In this document: positions 25,669 through 37,100 of the stretch, piece by piece
Numbering within the stretch: position 1 is the stretch's first letter
Layout: each line of letters opens with the position of its first letter
Assembly (NCBI RefSeq): GCF_036429475.1
Contig: NZ_CP144124.1
Location: forward strand, 124,001-188,000
DNA length: 64,000 nt
Direction: 5' to 3'
From: Halalkalicoccus sp. CGA53
GTDB taxonomy: Archaea; Halobacteriota; Halobacteria; Halobacteriales; Halalkalicoccaceae
Position numbers and translations under genes: made by a program
Notes under the pieces: generated by a model
What the model was told of the DNA's origin: nothing
What the model saw: the letters and a program-made list of their open reading frames with translations, nothing else
Database searches by the model: none

Positions 25669-28600
25669 ATGGGTGTATTTGTCGAACAGGGGTCACTGGA
25701 ATCGTTTCTCATTGATCGCTGGAATAAGTCATCACCGCACGAGTTAGGCGATACTGCGAACGGGCTCTGTCTCCTCGAGGGACGAATCGCCCGACAGAAT
25801 CTCATCAGGACCCTTGTCTCTGATTCGGTCCCTCCTGAGCAGGCTGCAACGTACTCATCCATCGAAGATCTCGCGAAAGTGCTCGTAAGGGAGCGTTATG
25901 GACAAGCCAGCATCCTGAATCGGCATATACATGTTCGGCTACTCGGAGAAGTAATTGAATCCGCCAGAGATGGCCATTGCTCAGATGAACTGCATTCGTT
26001 TGCCAAGATCGAGCGACTGACCGAAGATACCTATCTGGAGGAGTTGTTTGCAGAGCTCAACGAGTACTACCGCTGTACAGACGCAGGGGAAGACTTCGAT
26101 GATATCCTGCAAATAGCTACGGGACTCTCTGATGGCTTCGCACGACACAGAAGTGAACGGACACTCAAAGCGTTCGATGCTATCCATGATGATCTCCTCG
26201 ACCGAACGGCTTCGCTTCCAGATGGCGTTTTCCTCTCTCGGAGTCACTTAGTTCGAGAAGCTCGGCATGTTTTCTCCGACGTTTGGTCAAGTGCGTTCGC
26301 TCACATCGAGTGGGTCGCCGTTGCGACGGTCAATATCCTCGACAATCCAACGCTCCGATTTTTCGCTACCATTGCAGAGCTAGAAGGTCTACCGGACATT
26401 CACTTCTTTTTCGAGGAAGGGACCCGGGCGACTCTTTTCGATCGTTTAGCGAATGTCGGCTTAGAGCCCGTACCCCGTTCTTCAGGGTCCAAGTGGGATT
26501 CAGACACGAGCGCTGCAGGGAACGCGATGCTCGAGGTTGCCACGGGAGGCTTCCACGGAGATCACCCGCCAGAATCGGTTGAGTTAATAGAGGCACCGGA
26601 TCGTCGACGTGAAATCGAGCGTCTCGTCTCAGAGGTACGCGAGTTACTGGCTGGTGATGTCTCACCACAAGAAATGCTTGTTGTTGCTCGGAACGTCGAT
26701 CAGTATCGACCGATCATCGAGGACGTATTTACGAACAATGAAATCCCGTACCACGTTGAGACTCGCCGCCCAATGGCATATCTCCCATCCTATCGATTCG
26801 TGAAGGCGACCGTTGATCTAATAGAGGCTGCAGTCACCGATCGCCTCGATGTCTCCCATACAGAGGTGACCGATCCGCTCCGACTCGGGTACTGCCATCC
26901 CGACCACGCAATAGACAATGAGGGGCAGTGGCCAATGTCCGATAGCCGTTTTCTCCGTATAGAGCAACAACTGCACGCTGCTGAACAGGACGAAGGACCC
27001 CGCTCTATTGAGGACTGGTTATCGTTCGCAACTGGAGAGCAGAGCAATGGCGATGAGTGGAGTCAGTTAGCTGTGTTTCTCGAATGGGTACTCGAACAAA
27101 AAGAGACGCCGCCTGTGAGAGGTGCTGAGCTTCGAGAATTTCTCCAGGACCTCTTGTGGCCACATCTATGGTGTATCGCAAACGATCCGATACAGAGTCC
27201 ATCCGGTCCAGCTGTCGATCCGACGAGGACAGATATTAACAGCGAACACCAGACCTCCCATGTAGAACGGGTTCGAGACAGAGGGGAAACGCTCGAGATC
27301 TACTACGATCACATTCTCGAACTGTTCGACACTCTCAACCCCAGCTGGAATGTGGTTGGACAAGCCCTCGGTGACGTCATCGGTTCCGAGCCCTTCTGGT
27401 CGACTAATCGGGACGGTAACGCGGTCACGATCAGTGATGCGGGGCTTATCGACTTTCGAAAAGCCGAGCATCTTTTCATTGTCGGGTTGTCAACTGAGGA
27501 GTTCCCGATTGAGCTCTCAACCCCGACATTTACGCATAAGAAGCTACACGAAGCGACTGCACGTGCAACGAGAGCGGAAGAGAGCGACGTCCCCTATCTG
27601 TACTACGAATCAAAACTCGATCAATACGAGCAAGACCTCGATAGTTACGCAGCGGCCCTCAGTACCTGCACTGGTGAGCTCACACTCACGCAGTTCTATC
27701 TCGATTCCGAGAATGACCCAGTAGCGTGGTCACCGTTCGTTGACTTCCTCGATCCTGATCCGATAGAAGACGAGTACGTCACACGAATTCGACTTGATGA
27801 GTGGCTCCCAACGCCACGAGATGGGGAATCATGGCCGGATACCTGGAAGCGAGCATCTAAGCGAGATCTCCTGCGCTCGTACGTGTTTCATGCTGCGGAT
27901 GTAGAGCACACGGCCGGGCCTCGAATAGAGCAAGCCGAGTTTCACCATCTCGCGTTTCGAACCTCTGTAGATCCACTCGAACAGTTCGTTGGCCCACGCA
28001 TCGATCGCTACATAGAACCGATTTACTCGATATTCGTCGATCCTGACGAACCAGCATTCGACGGTGCGCTCTCGCTCGAGGATATTGTCGGTGGTCCGAT
28101 GAGATCGCACGAGATCGATCTCTTCGCTCAGTGTGAGCTCAAGTTCTACTACTATCAGCTGATGTTTAATTTCGATGGAGATCAAATCGAGCGCGATCGA
28201 ATTCCCGAACAGTATTGTGAAGTACCAACGAGTCGGTTTGGCGAGCTACCTGCAGTTATCCACAGTCAACAGGCTGATGAGAGCTTCAGTACAGGGATGA
28301 AACGGGTCATCTCCGACTTACTACCCGACCGTCAGCATGATCTCGATAGCTTTGCATCCAGGGGTGAATTGCGTGATTGGTTCCAGGATCTTGAGCCAAA
28401 ACTCCCCCGTGAACTATTGCCCTCACTGTACGCTGAGTGGGAAGAGGTACAACGAGAACTCGACCACAGTATCGATCGTGGGTGGAATTGGGAGGACGAT
28501 CCCGATCCAGTACCGATCAGCGGGACCGAAGTAGTGCTCCCCCCACACAGAATCGACACGCTCTCTGATGGCTCGCTTCCGGTATTCTCGGTTCGTGAAC

Positions 28601-29088
28601 GACATTACGCAGAGCGAGCGCTGAAACAGTGCTGGACCGGAGGGAATCGCCCTTCTCGGGACGAGCAATGTGACGATCTTTGTCAAAGTTGTGAGCGATA
28701 CGATGACTGCTCCTATACAACGAAGCATATCCTGGATCACCGACTACACACGGCTGCAATACAAAGCAATGAGACCTCAGGATTCCTACTATACGAACAA
28801 GGTCAGACACGGCCAGATGCCAGACAAGGCCATCTCGTTGTAGATGATAGCGTGCCGTATGGGGACAGTGAGTCTGTCGAACCCTCATTGAGACGGATTA
28901 CTACTGACGAGTACAACGACACTGTTTCTCGCTGGCGGAGCGATATCGAACATCACGTCCGGCGCCTACGTCCAAGTCCCGGGGTCGAGTTCAGAACAGA
29001 GCCGGCCTTTGTCACCGACTTGAATGGCTGTGAGAACTGCGTGTACCGCGAATTGTGTCGAGTGCCGCTTCAGGAGGACCGACGATGA
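25669..29088 (+). CDS. AddB-like subunit with Fe-S cysteines but degenerate nuclease residues (pair 2, subunit B)
   Basis: A 1139-residue AddB/RexB-like protein. The N-terminal two thirds resemble a helicase-derived scaffold (IELIEAPDRRREIERLVSEV; MLVVARNVDQYRPIIEDVF; FIVGLSTEEFPIELSTPTF). The C-terminal part has FAQCELKFYYYQLMF (first cysteine, residue ~822) and ends CENCVYRELC, the AddB-type Fe-S clamp. Where the nuclease core should show GRID plus (I/V)DYKT, only PPHRIDTLSDGSLPVFSVRE is found, so the catalytic Lys and Asp look lost. An extra cysteine group, CDDLCQSCERYDDC, lies just after. The ATG of the A subunit overlaps the TGA (ATGA). It appears to be a structural or DNA-scanning subunit. 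Confidence 0.82.
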   Translation: MGVFVEQGSLESFLIDRWNKSSPHELGDTANGLCLLEGRIARQNLIRTLVSDSVPPEQAATYSSIEDLAKVLVRERYGQASILNRHIHVRLLGEVIESARDGHCSDELHSFAKIERLTEDTYLEELFAELNEYYRCTDAGEDFDDILQIATGLSDGFARHRSERTLKAFDAIHDDLLDRTASLPDGVFLSRSHLVREARHVFSDVWSSAFAHIEWVAVATVNILDNPTLRFFATIAELEGLPDIHFFFEEGTRATLFDRLANVGLEPVPRSSGSKWDSDTSAAGNAMLEVATGGFHGDHPPESVELIEAPDRRREIERLVSEVRELLAGDVSPQEMLVVARNVDQYRPIIEDVFTNNEIPYHVETRRPMAYLPSYRFVKATVDLIEAAVTDRLDVSHTEVTDPLRLGYCHPDHAIDNEGQWPMSDSRFLRIEQQLHAAEQDEGPRSIEDWLSFATGEQSNGDEWSQLAVFLEWVLEQKETPPVRGAELREFLQDLLWPHLWCIANDPIQSPSGPAVDPTRTDINSEHQTSHVERVRDRGETLEIYYDHILELFDTLNPSWNVVGQALGDVIGSEPFWSTNRDGNAVTISDAGLIDFRKAEHLFIVGLSTEEFPIELSTPTFTHKKLHEATARATRAEESDVPYLYYESKLDQYEQDLDSYAAALSTCTGELTLTQFYLDSENDPVAWSPFVDFLDPDPIEDEYVTRIRLDEWLPTPRDGESWPDTWKRASKRDLLRSYVFHAADVEHTAGPRIEQAEFHHLAFRTSVDPLEQFVGPRIDRYIEPIYSIFVDPDEPAFDGALSLEDIVGGPMRSHEIDLFAQCELKFYYYQLMFNFDGDQIERDRIPEQYCEVPTSRFGELPAVIHSQQADESFSTGMKRVISDLLPDRQHDLDSFASRGELRDWFQDLEPKLPRELLPSLYAEWEEVQRELDHSIDRGWNWEDDPDPVPISGTEVVLPPHRIDTLSDGSLPVFSVRERHYAERALKQCWTGGNRPSRDEQCDDLCQSCERYDDCSYTTKHILDHRLHTAAIQSNETSGFLLYEQGQTRPDARQGHLVVDDSVPYGDSESVEPSLRRITTDEYNDTVSRWRSDIEHHVRRLRPSPGVEFRTEPAFVTDLNGCENCVYRELCRVPLQEDRR

Positions 29089-32000
29089 GCAATGAAAACA
29101 TCTCAGAAAACCTTGACCGAATTGAGGAGATAACTACCCTTGCGACGGGACCTGCAAGTAATCAGCTCCAACCGGACCAGGCGGCTGTATTCCTCGAGTT
29201 CCATGAGAATTCGGGACGGGTTGTGGTGGACGCGGGTGCAGGTACGGGAAAGACGACAGTGCTTATTCGAACGGTCGCCGAAGCAGTCGTCCGTGAGGTC
29301 GATAATGAGGGAAGTCCATTCGAGCGGATTCTATTGACTACTTTCTCGAATGACGCCGCCAACGAGCTCAAGACACGGCTCAAAGCACAACTTCGCGAGC
29401 ATGATGCCCACAGTCAAGATCCCCTGCCACGATCAGTATGGCGGGAGATCGAGACTGCAGCGGATATCGGTACGATCGATAGCTTCTTTCACGACTTGAT
29501 AGGTGAGATCGCGATCGATATCGGATTGCCTCCGGATTTCGAAGTTCGAGGTCAGCTCGAGACCGAGACGCTCCTTGATGAGATATTCGCACATCTTCAG
29601 AACGAGCATCCGGGCGAACTTCGCCGACTCCAAACTGCCTATTCTCCTGAGGAGTGGCGAGAATATCCACCCAAATCGGTACGTGAGATCGTCTACCGAA
29701 TTCAGCAGAAATGTCGTGAGTTCTGTTGGTCGGTCGATAGTGCAGTCGATTCGCTCTGGATGAGCTTTGAGGATATGCATGCCGGAGAAGACCGCCCTAC
29801 AGATCTCGCAACGATCGATCGCATACTCGAAATGCAAATCGGCGAGGGCGAAACGGTTGACCCTCTTGACGGAGACATGGAACAACAACTCATCGACCAT
29901 GTCCGAGATACGTACGATCGGTCGAGTGCGATTATCGAGGACTTTGAAACCGTCCTCCGGACGTTCAACGAGCAGTATGATGAGCTGACTCGATCAAGTG
30001 GACTTCTCTCACATACAGACGTAACGTATCTCCTGTGGGAGGCGCTAACTGAGGACCCGGATGGGGTATTGGCGCAGAGTCTTAGTGAACGCTATGACTA
30101 CGTCTTCATCGACGAGTTTCAGGATACGAGTCACGCGCAGTGTGAGGTGCTCTCACACCTAATAACCGAAGAGAAAGACGGCACCCAACTCATGCTGATC
30201 GGCGACGTCAAGCAGTCGATCTATGAATGGCGCTCTGCGGAACCGAATATTTTCAACGACATTATCGACCATGCTCGTGATGATTCGATATCCGATTGCG
30301 ACCCGGCTCCGCATGTCGAAGCAGCGGGTATCACGTACCTCCCACTGGTATCGAACTTTCGAAGCCATCCGCACATTATCTCGACGGGGAATCGAGTATT
30401 TGCGGACATCTTCGCTGACGATGGTCGTGGAAGAATCGGAAGCATCGACATTGACTATGTTCCGCTTGAAGCTCGGCGCCCGAATACGGAGCCGGACGAC
30501 CCACACGTTCACATTCTGGACATGGGAGGGGAAACTAAGCGCGATTTCTGGGTAACGGGGGAGGCTCAACAGGCAGCTGAAACGATTCTCTCGATAATAC
30601 ACGGAGAAACGGCAGGGATAGCTGTCGATCGCTCACCACTGAACTCTGAGCAAACACTCGAAGATCCTGAACCGGGAGATATTACGTTTTTATTCAGAGC
30701 ACGAAGGCACATGCACATCTACGCTGAGGAACTACGGAACAGAGGGCTTGAAGTCTCGGTCGATGCATCCGACGATCTGTTCGAACAGCCAGAAGTTCGG
30801 TTGATGATCGACATACTCGATTGGTTTGCAAACCCCCATTCACGACCCTCCCTGGTACGTATCCTCCGATCGCCCCTTGTCGCGCTTTCTGATGAAACGC
30901 TTCGAGCATTAGCGAGTGAGCAGTACTATCTCCGAGCGCTGTTGGATGATTGGCCAGATACCCTCCCGATAGAGGATCAACACCGACTCGAAGGACTAGC
31001 TACTCTTCGGAATGACCTACGATGGGGACGTGAAACTGCGAAGTCCGACCTCGTGTACAAGATCCTCAGGCACTCAGGATTTGAGACGGTTGTTCTCGCA
31101 GATACTGACGCATTAGAACGCTATGGAAATCTGTGGCTGCTCGGGGAGATCGTGGATCAGTGGGAAGAAGACGAGTTACTCCCATACCGGGAGTTCGTTG
31201 AGCGTCTTACGACAATCAGAGATAGATCAGTTATGGAAGATCCGGATTATACGACGACTCGTCTCGCGGACGAGCAAAATCGTGAGACCATCACCCTTAC
31301 GACAGTCCATGCCTCGAAAGGGCGTGAGTTCTCGATCGTGTTTCTGGTGGATCTCCTCGCGCGATCTAATTGGCCACGAACCCAACTTGATCGCCTCTTA
31401 ACGAGTCGAACGCATGGGATGGCACTTCGTCCGCGCCAAGGTGAGACGCCCTTCCCGCCGAGACTAAACATTCCTAGTCCCGATGACGACAATGTATGGC
31501 TGAGCGAAGATTATGATGCTCAACCCCCCTCGTGTACTGGCCCAATCTGGCTGTCGGATGCCCGAGTCGAGCGAACTGGCCAATTCGAATATCCGAATCC
31601 TCTGAACGCACATTTGAAAGAACGGGAAGCAGAATTCTGGCGGATGCTCTACGTCGGGTTCACTCGAGTCCGTGACCATCTGTTTCTCGGGCTTGGACAC
31701 AGTGAAGTATATAAAGGAGAATGGAACACATGGATGGCACCACTTCGGGACCAGTTGCTGTTAGGGTCCGACGAGATTGGAAACGAAGAGATACGACTCC
31801 TTGACACACCTCAGAATGACGTTAGAGGAGTTACGGAAGCACCGGATAGCGTCCCAATCGGCATCGATGATATCCCGTTAGAAGCTGTCGAACCCGAGAG
31901 AACGGTTGAAATAGATGTTGATGATGCAGCAGTCTTCTTGGAGAATAGCGGACCAGATGAATCGGTCGAGGAAGTCCCGTTTCTACCGGAAACTGTCGAT

Positions 32001-32759
32001 GCCTCCGGTGTCCACCATCTACTCGAGTGTCCTCGACGGTTCCAATACAGTGTCGTCCAAGGGCAAAGCTCGATCCGTTACGAGACGGAGGCTGTAGCCG
32101 CTCCAGGTGAACTCCCACCAAAGGTCTGGGGTGATATCGTTCACAAGGCACTGGCGCTTTGGCACCAAAATGAACTCGAATTCAGGCGCTACCTTTCGGA
32201 CCTCGATGAGACAGTCGCTGACACCCTCAGAACAAGCGTGTTAAAGAACTACCGGCGGACCTCTACCCGACAAAGCATCAATTCACATGCCGATGAGGTA
32301 GTGATAGAACATCCTGTGAGGGCACTCCTCGAGGTAGATGGGCATCGAATCCCCTTCTATGGGAAGATCGATCTCCTCTATCGAGACGGTAGCGACTGGA
32401 TGATAGTCGATTTCAAAACTGGTGAAATTCCCGACACTGGTTCGTACCACCACGAGCAGTACCGTCGCCAGTTGACAGCGTACGCGTGGCTCGTTCAGGA
32501 AGTCTACGATATCACGATTCAGGATGCAAAGGTAGTATATGTCCACCCAGAATACGATGAAGACGCGTTCAGTCCCGACATTGAGGCCTTCGAGCGGTCG
32601 GTTGCGGACTCGATTAACTCGTTGAAGATTGATAAGGTGGGTCTCGAGGCACGTCCAGATCCAAAGCCGTCAGAAATCGATGATAGCCCGCCAAGCGGAA
32701 CCAGATGTGGATCATGCCCATATGCAGCCAGCGTCGGCGGACCCTGCAAGTACGGGTGA
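29085..32759 (+). CDS. AddA-like UvrD/Rep helicase-nuclease with its own Fe-S-type cysteines (pair 2, subunit A)
   Basis: A 1224-residue SF1A helicase-nuclease from the ATG at 29085. Walker A DAGAGTGKTTV is at residues ~49-59, FIDEFQDTS (motif II) at ~341-349, GDVKQSIYEWRSAE follows, and LTTVHASKGREFSIVF and LYVGFTRVRDHLFLG are motifs V and VI. The nuclease domain has FYGKIDLLYRDG and MIVDFKTGE, apparently intact. A cysteine in LLECPRRFQYS and three at the C-terminus (CGSCPYAASVGGPC) suggest an Fe-S clamp, which in bacteria is found on AddB. The gene is coupled to the B gene. Probable role: processive degradation of linear DNA, as defence or repair. Confidence 0.88.
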   Translation: MSNENISENLDRIEEITTLATGPASNQLQPDQAAVFLEFHENSGRVVVDAGAGTGKTTVLIRTVAEAVVREVDNEGSPFERILLTTFSNDAANELKTRLKAQLREHDAHSQDPLPRSVWREIETAADIGTIDSFFHDLIGEIAIDIGLPPDFEVRGQLETETLLDEIFAHLQNEHPGELRRLQTAYSPEEWREYPPKSVREIVYRIQQKCREFCWSVDSAVDSLWMSFEDMHAGEDRPTDLATIDRILEMQIGEGETVDPLDGDMEQQLIDHVRDTYDRSSAIIEDFETVLRTFNEQYDELTRSSGLLSHTDVTYLLWEALTEDPDGVLAQSLSERYDYVFIDEFQDTSHAQCEVLSHLITEEKDGTQLMLIGDVKQSIYEWRSAEPNIFNDIIDHARDDSISDCDPAPHVEAAGITYLPLVSNFRSHPHIISTGNRVFADIFADDGRGRIGSIDIDYVPLEARRPNTEPDDPHVHILDMGGETKRDFWVTGEAQQAAETILSIIHGETAGIAVDRSPLNSEQTLEDPEPGDITFLFRARRHMHIYAEELRNRGLEVSVDASDDLFEQPEVRLMIDILDWFANPHSRPSLVRILRSPLVALSDETLRALASEQYYLRALLDDWPDTLPIEDQHRLEGLATLRNDLRWGRETAKSDLVYKILRHSGFETVVLADTDALERYGNLWLLGEIVDQWEEDELLPYREFVERLTTIRDRSVMEDPDYTTTRLADEQNRETITLTTVHASKGREFSIVFLVDLLARSNWPRTQLDRLLTSRTHGMALRPRQGETPFPPRLNIPSPDDDNVWLSEDYDAQPPSCTGPIWLSDARVERTGQFEYPNPLNAHLKEREAEFWRMLYVGFTRVRDHLFLGLGHSEVYKGEWNTWMAPLRDQLLLGSDEIGNEEIRLLDTPQNDVRGVTEAPDSVPIGIDDIPLEAVEPERTVEIDVDDAAVFLENSGPDESVEEVPFLPETVDASGVHHLLECPRRFQYSVVQGQSSIRYETEAVAAPGELPPKVWGDIVHKALALWHQNELEFRRYLSDLDETVADTLRTSVLKNYRRTSTRQSINSHADEVVIEHPVRALLEVDGHRIPFYGKIDLLYRDGSDWMIVDFKTGEIPDTGSYHHEQYRRQLTAYAWLVQEVYDITIQDAKVVYVHPEYDEDAFSPDIEAFERSVADSINSLKIDKVGLEARPDPKPSEIDDSPPSGTRCGSCPYAASVGGPCKYG

Positions 32760-32819
32760 ATAGGATATGATAGAGATTGTTGAGTGAGATCCAGCTGGCG
32801 CACAGCTGTCCACAGGACG

Positions 32820-34154
32820 TTATTCAAGAAGTAGTGGATACTCTGCAAACGATTCTCTACTGATTTCCCTTGCGGTGATATGTGAAACAGATCCAGAATA
32901 AGAAGTTGTGTCAACTCCATCGGTAAAGATCAAACCTTTTAGCGAGGTGTCTGGTTCATCACTGAGATATCGCTCTCCAACTCTGGCGTATTTCATATAC
33001 TCAATGAGCTCTCGTAATCCTCGGTCGAACGTTTGTGGGCTATCAGTATACTTGATTTCCCCGAGGAGAACACTGGTAGGTACGTCCTCTGTGCTCGTTC
33101 GATCATAGAGCAAAACCACGAGATCCGGCCTTCCACCATAGACTCGATTGAACTTTTCTTTATCAAGAAACTGGTTTACGAGCTCTCGATGGGTGTCGTG
33201 AACGTCGACGAATCGTTCGAAAAATCCGGTTGCATTCTCTCTATCATCTTCACTGAGTGCTTCCGAGAACTGCAGATTGCCCTGTTTGTCGTGATACACC
33301 TCGAGGCGGTAGTTTTCGTTTTCGAGGCGTGCTATCTCGTTTGCTCCCGGTTCGATGATCTGGAGAGAGAGCCCCTCAAAGCGCTCTGAGGCTTCTAGTC
33401 CACGAATGAGTTTGAACACGCAGAAGAGTTCGAACAGCTGAGGAAGCCGCTCAGGAACGACGAGCGTGTCCATGAGGACTTTCCGTACGTCTTTGTCGTA
33501 TTGATTCTCGAGGAGGCGTTGGTACCGGTCGTATAGCTTGTACGCCTCAGTATAAAGTTCGTAACGAGAGGTGCGAGCAGCGGTCATCGCTCGTTGAGTG
33601 AGCCGAATGTCTCCTCCGTTCTGAATACGAGTGAGATGGACGTTACGGGTGTAGAGGCGATCGAACTCGGTGAGGAGACTTTCATGCCATCGGTCGGTCC
33701 GCCACGAGTACCCGAGTTGCTTGAGCTCGTTTTCGGCGGTCTCGTGGATGATCCAGAGGAGCTTTTTGAGCACGAGGTTTTCGGGGATATCGTACTCGGT
33801 GTATGAGCTATCGAAAACGAAAATAGAGCGGTCATCGAAATTCTCTGTATAGCGCTGCTTCGTCGTCTGATTCCAGTCGATCTTCCCCCGGACTTCACCA
33901 CGGCCGACTATCTGTTGACGCTCGTTGACTGTCTTTACCCGTCGAATACGGTTGGGAAGTTTAGTGACGAACTTGACGACGGGCTCGGAGAGACAGAAGT
34001 GAATGCGTTTGAGCCGATCGAAGTCATCGATACTGAGATCGGTAAAATCGAGTGTGTTCGCGACCTGCCGGTCGTTGATCGTGCCCGACCGCAGGAACGT
34101 GGTGAGCTCTGATTGGACGGCGTTCATTAGCTCTGTTTGCCCGATCTTACTCAT
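32820..34154 (-). CDS. mcrC: McrC-like PD-(D/E)XK nuclease subunit
   Basis: A 444-residue McrC-family protein from the ATG at 34154, which overlaps the mcrB stop (ATGAGTAA); the frame continues to 34208. The N-terminal part has the McrC marker GEVRGKIDWNQT. The nuclease core is GGRPDLVVLLYD followed by VLLGEIKYTD, the D ... E-x-K set of PD-(D/E)XK enzymes. McrC is the endonuclease and GTPase/ATPase-stimulating partner of McrB in modification-dependent restriction. The overlap with mcrB indicates a two-gene operon. It converges with the AddA gene of pair 2, with about 60 bp between their ends. The catalytic set looks complete. Confidence 0.82.
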   Translation of the reverse strand: MSKIGQTELMNAVQSELTTFLRSGTINDRQVANTLDFTDLSIDDFDRLKRIHFCLSEPVVKFVTKLPNRIRRVKTVNERQQIVGRGEVRGKIDWNQTTKQRYTENFDDRSIFVFDSSYTEYDIPENLVLKKLLWIIHETAENELKQLGYSWRTDRWHESLLTEFDRLYTRNVHLTRIQNGGDIRLTQRAMTAARTSRYELYTEAYKLYDRYQRLLENQYDKDVRKVLMDTLVVPERLPQLFELFCVFKLIRGLEASERFEGLSLQIIEPGANEIARLENENYRLEVYHDKQGNLQFSEALSEDDRENATGFFERFVDVHDTHRELVNQFLDKEKFNRVYGGRPDLVVLLYDRTSTEDVPTSVLLGEIKYTDSPQTFDRGLRELIEYMKYARVGERYLSDEPDTSLKGLIFTDGVDTTSYSGSVSHITAREISRESFAEYPLLLE

Positions 34155-37100
34155 CGTCGAAGGGGATATCGAAGAAGTCCTCCGCCTTTTTCTGAAGGAG
34201 CTCGCCATCGGTGTATCTTTTATTCCCGTCTAAGGCTTGGATAAGCTTCTTCTGTGTATTTGGACGCAGGCCCTCGAGTTGGGGAAATACAAGCGCAACG
34301 AGTGCAGAGGTGAGCGCTTCTTCCATTCGATCATCTCGGTCGGTGACACCCTCGTACGCGCTGATAAAACGGACGATGTCCCGGATGATCGACGGACCGA
34401 TCGGTCGATAGCTGTTGATCTCTTTCCAGATCTCAGTGAGCTCTTCGGCGAGTATTTCGAATATCGGCTCGAGAGTTTGATCTTCCTCGATCCATACTGA
34501 TGCATAGTTCGAGCCCCTTTCAGGATCTAAGAGCTCTGTTCTGAGAGAGCCGTCTTCGTTTTGCAGTGAGGGAATGCCGATATGGATGAAGTTGAATCGA
34601 CGCATGAACGCATAGGACATCTCATACAGTGAGGCCTTGTCGTAGGTGTTCATCGTCGCAAGGAGCCGCCAGGACGGTGTGACCGGGAACTGGTCTCTCG
34701 ATGCAGCGATCGCCTCTAACTCGGTATCTGGGGTGTCTGCTGTAACTGGGGTGATTTTGACCGTCTCATCTCGCTCGTAGGGCAACGTGACCGTATCACC
34801 TGTTAGTACGGAGAACAGTGACCCGAACGCTTTGTCGATATCCGAGCGGTTGATCTCGTCGATGATGAGCCACTTGTTGACGATACGGTCCTGCCGGAAG
34901 CAGTTGAGAAAGAGTCGTGGCTGAAAGACGAGTTCGGATCCGCCACCGCTGACGTTCGGGACGTACCCACCGATCGTATCGAACGCCGTCCATTCCGAAG
35001 TCGCGGTGGTAAACCGCCAGTCGTGGAGGTCTTCGATGTCTGTAGAGTGTGCGCTGAGTGTTTCAGTCGCCTCTTTCGCCACATGCTTTGCGAGCTTTGA
35101 TTTCCCGGTTCCCGGTGGACCGGTGAAGATGATGTGTTTACCGGAGTTGAGTGACGCTTCGATCTGGCGCTTAATCGAGTCTCTGTCCTCGAAATAGAGG
35201 TCTTCTGGCAGAGAGATGCCGACCAAAGGCGGGGAGAGGAGCGATTGGAGACGTTGAAGTTCCGGATCCAAGATCGGTCGGTCTGCTTCTTCAAGCGAGA
35301 GTATCGTTTCGTACTCGAACTCAGTCAGCTCGAACAGACTTCCTCGCGCATTATTTGTAATTACTAAGGACTCTTCGAGCTCGGGAAGTTCAGTCAATCC
35401 TCCCCAATCAATTCCTTCTACTGACCGGTCATACTTGATGAGGACCCCAGGGAACTCGTTTTCCGACTTCGTGTGCAGGCCTTTTTCCACCGTTCCTTGA
35501 GCAAGAATCTGTTTTGTGGGACTCGATTCGTAGAAAACTACCTTATCACCGGGAGATACTTTCTCAAATGCTCCAAACATTCGCTTTTTGTTTCCATGCT
35601 TGTTATAAGCAGTATAGAATATTTCACCATCCTCAGAAAAATCGCGTACTGACCAAATATTTCGATTTGCTGTTGCCCAAAAATACCGCGTTTTATTTGT
35701 TTTCCTCTCTATCCGGTCGGTGAGCCATTCACCAGCAGCATCCGAAAGATGGCCGAGATAGCCCTGACGTAGTTTCCCATCTTTCGTAAATGGATAGTAC
35801 TTTACCCCTTGTTTGATCTCCGGCGTCGTAAGCTTCTCTCGGATTTCGTCGACTACAATCGGTTCGTCAAGCCATGTGACCTCGAGATCGACGCGATACC
35901 GGTTGCTGTCTTCAGCTTCGACCTCATAGGCCTCGTCAAGAGCTTTGGAGTAGGCGGCAATCTCTCCGTCGTGGTTGTGGAATATCATATCCCCTTGACT
36001 AATGGCCGTTAGATCGCGAACCCACATCGTATCAGATGCACTCAAGAAGCCTCCCTCGATCTCCTTCCTTTGTTTCTGGTTAACCCAAAAATAGCTAGGT
36101 TGCTCGTCTGTTTCGAGTGTCAATATTTTGTGATAGAGTTCTGCGATCTCGTCGACAGCTTCTCGCTCGATAGCGTCATGATCAACTTTATCAATAACAT
36201 TGAACAGCTGGTCGATCTCGAGATTGATGGGTACTTCATGGTCAGTGCCGCTGCTTCCATGGCCGACTAAAGCTCTGTACTCCTGTTTGAATTCGTTGAA
36301 AACTGCAACGCTCTCTCCGTAGGTACTGCGAGAAGAATAACCGAAAAACTCGAGACCATCTCTTGTGGAGCTGTTTATGATTGGATATCTCTCAATGTGT
36401 AATAGCCCAAAAAGCTCCCAGAGCGTTAGTTTTGCTCCCAGATCGGCTTCCCAACGTGGATTGAACTCATCGGCTGTTAGAATCTCTTCGACGAGCGACG
36501 CAAGTTCTTCGAGAGATCGCCCTTGAGTTTCCGTCCACTTGGTGTAAATCGCATTGGGACTACCCATACGCTGTGCACTATACAGCAATGACCACAGGTC
36601 TCTAAATCGGGCTTCAGATGGATCTTCGATGAAAGCACGTGCTATTTCACGTGCTTCATCCGGATCATAGGCCCCTAATAGCGAGAAGTGGACTCCGTTG
36701 TGATGCTCTGAGATGATCTCCCCCCAGAGTTCGAGGACCTCTCGGTGTTCTACTGAAAGGACACCATCGTTACCACCCCCGAGATTGAGGGCGTCCTCGA
36801 TTCGTTCTAATTCCGATTCAGCACTATCTGCAAACTCGACGACCTCGAGACGACGGCATACGCTCCCAAGGAAATGGCCTACTTCAGCTGGGAACTCATG
36901 CAAAGTCCATTGATGGAAGAGCTCTTTTCCCTCCTTGAGACAATTAACTGATACGCCAGCCTCACCAAAGGGGTACCAATCAACGCCGATGAATCGTTTG
37001 TGGTGGATCTCCTCTGAGTCTGTCATAGGATCTGAGAGCGTCCCCATTTTCTTGGGGAAAGCCTCTGTGACGCGTCCGATCCCGAATGCAACATCTATCG

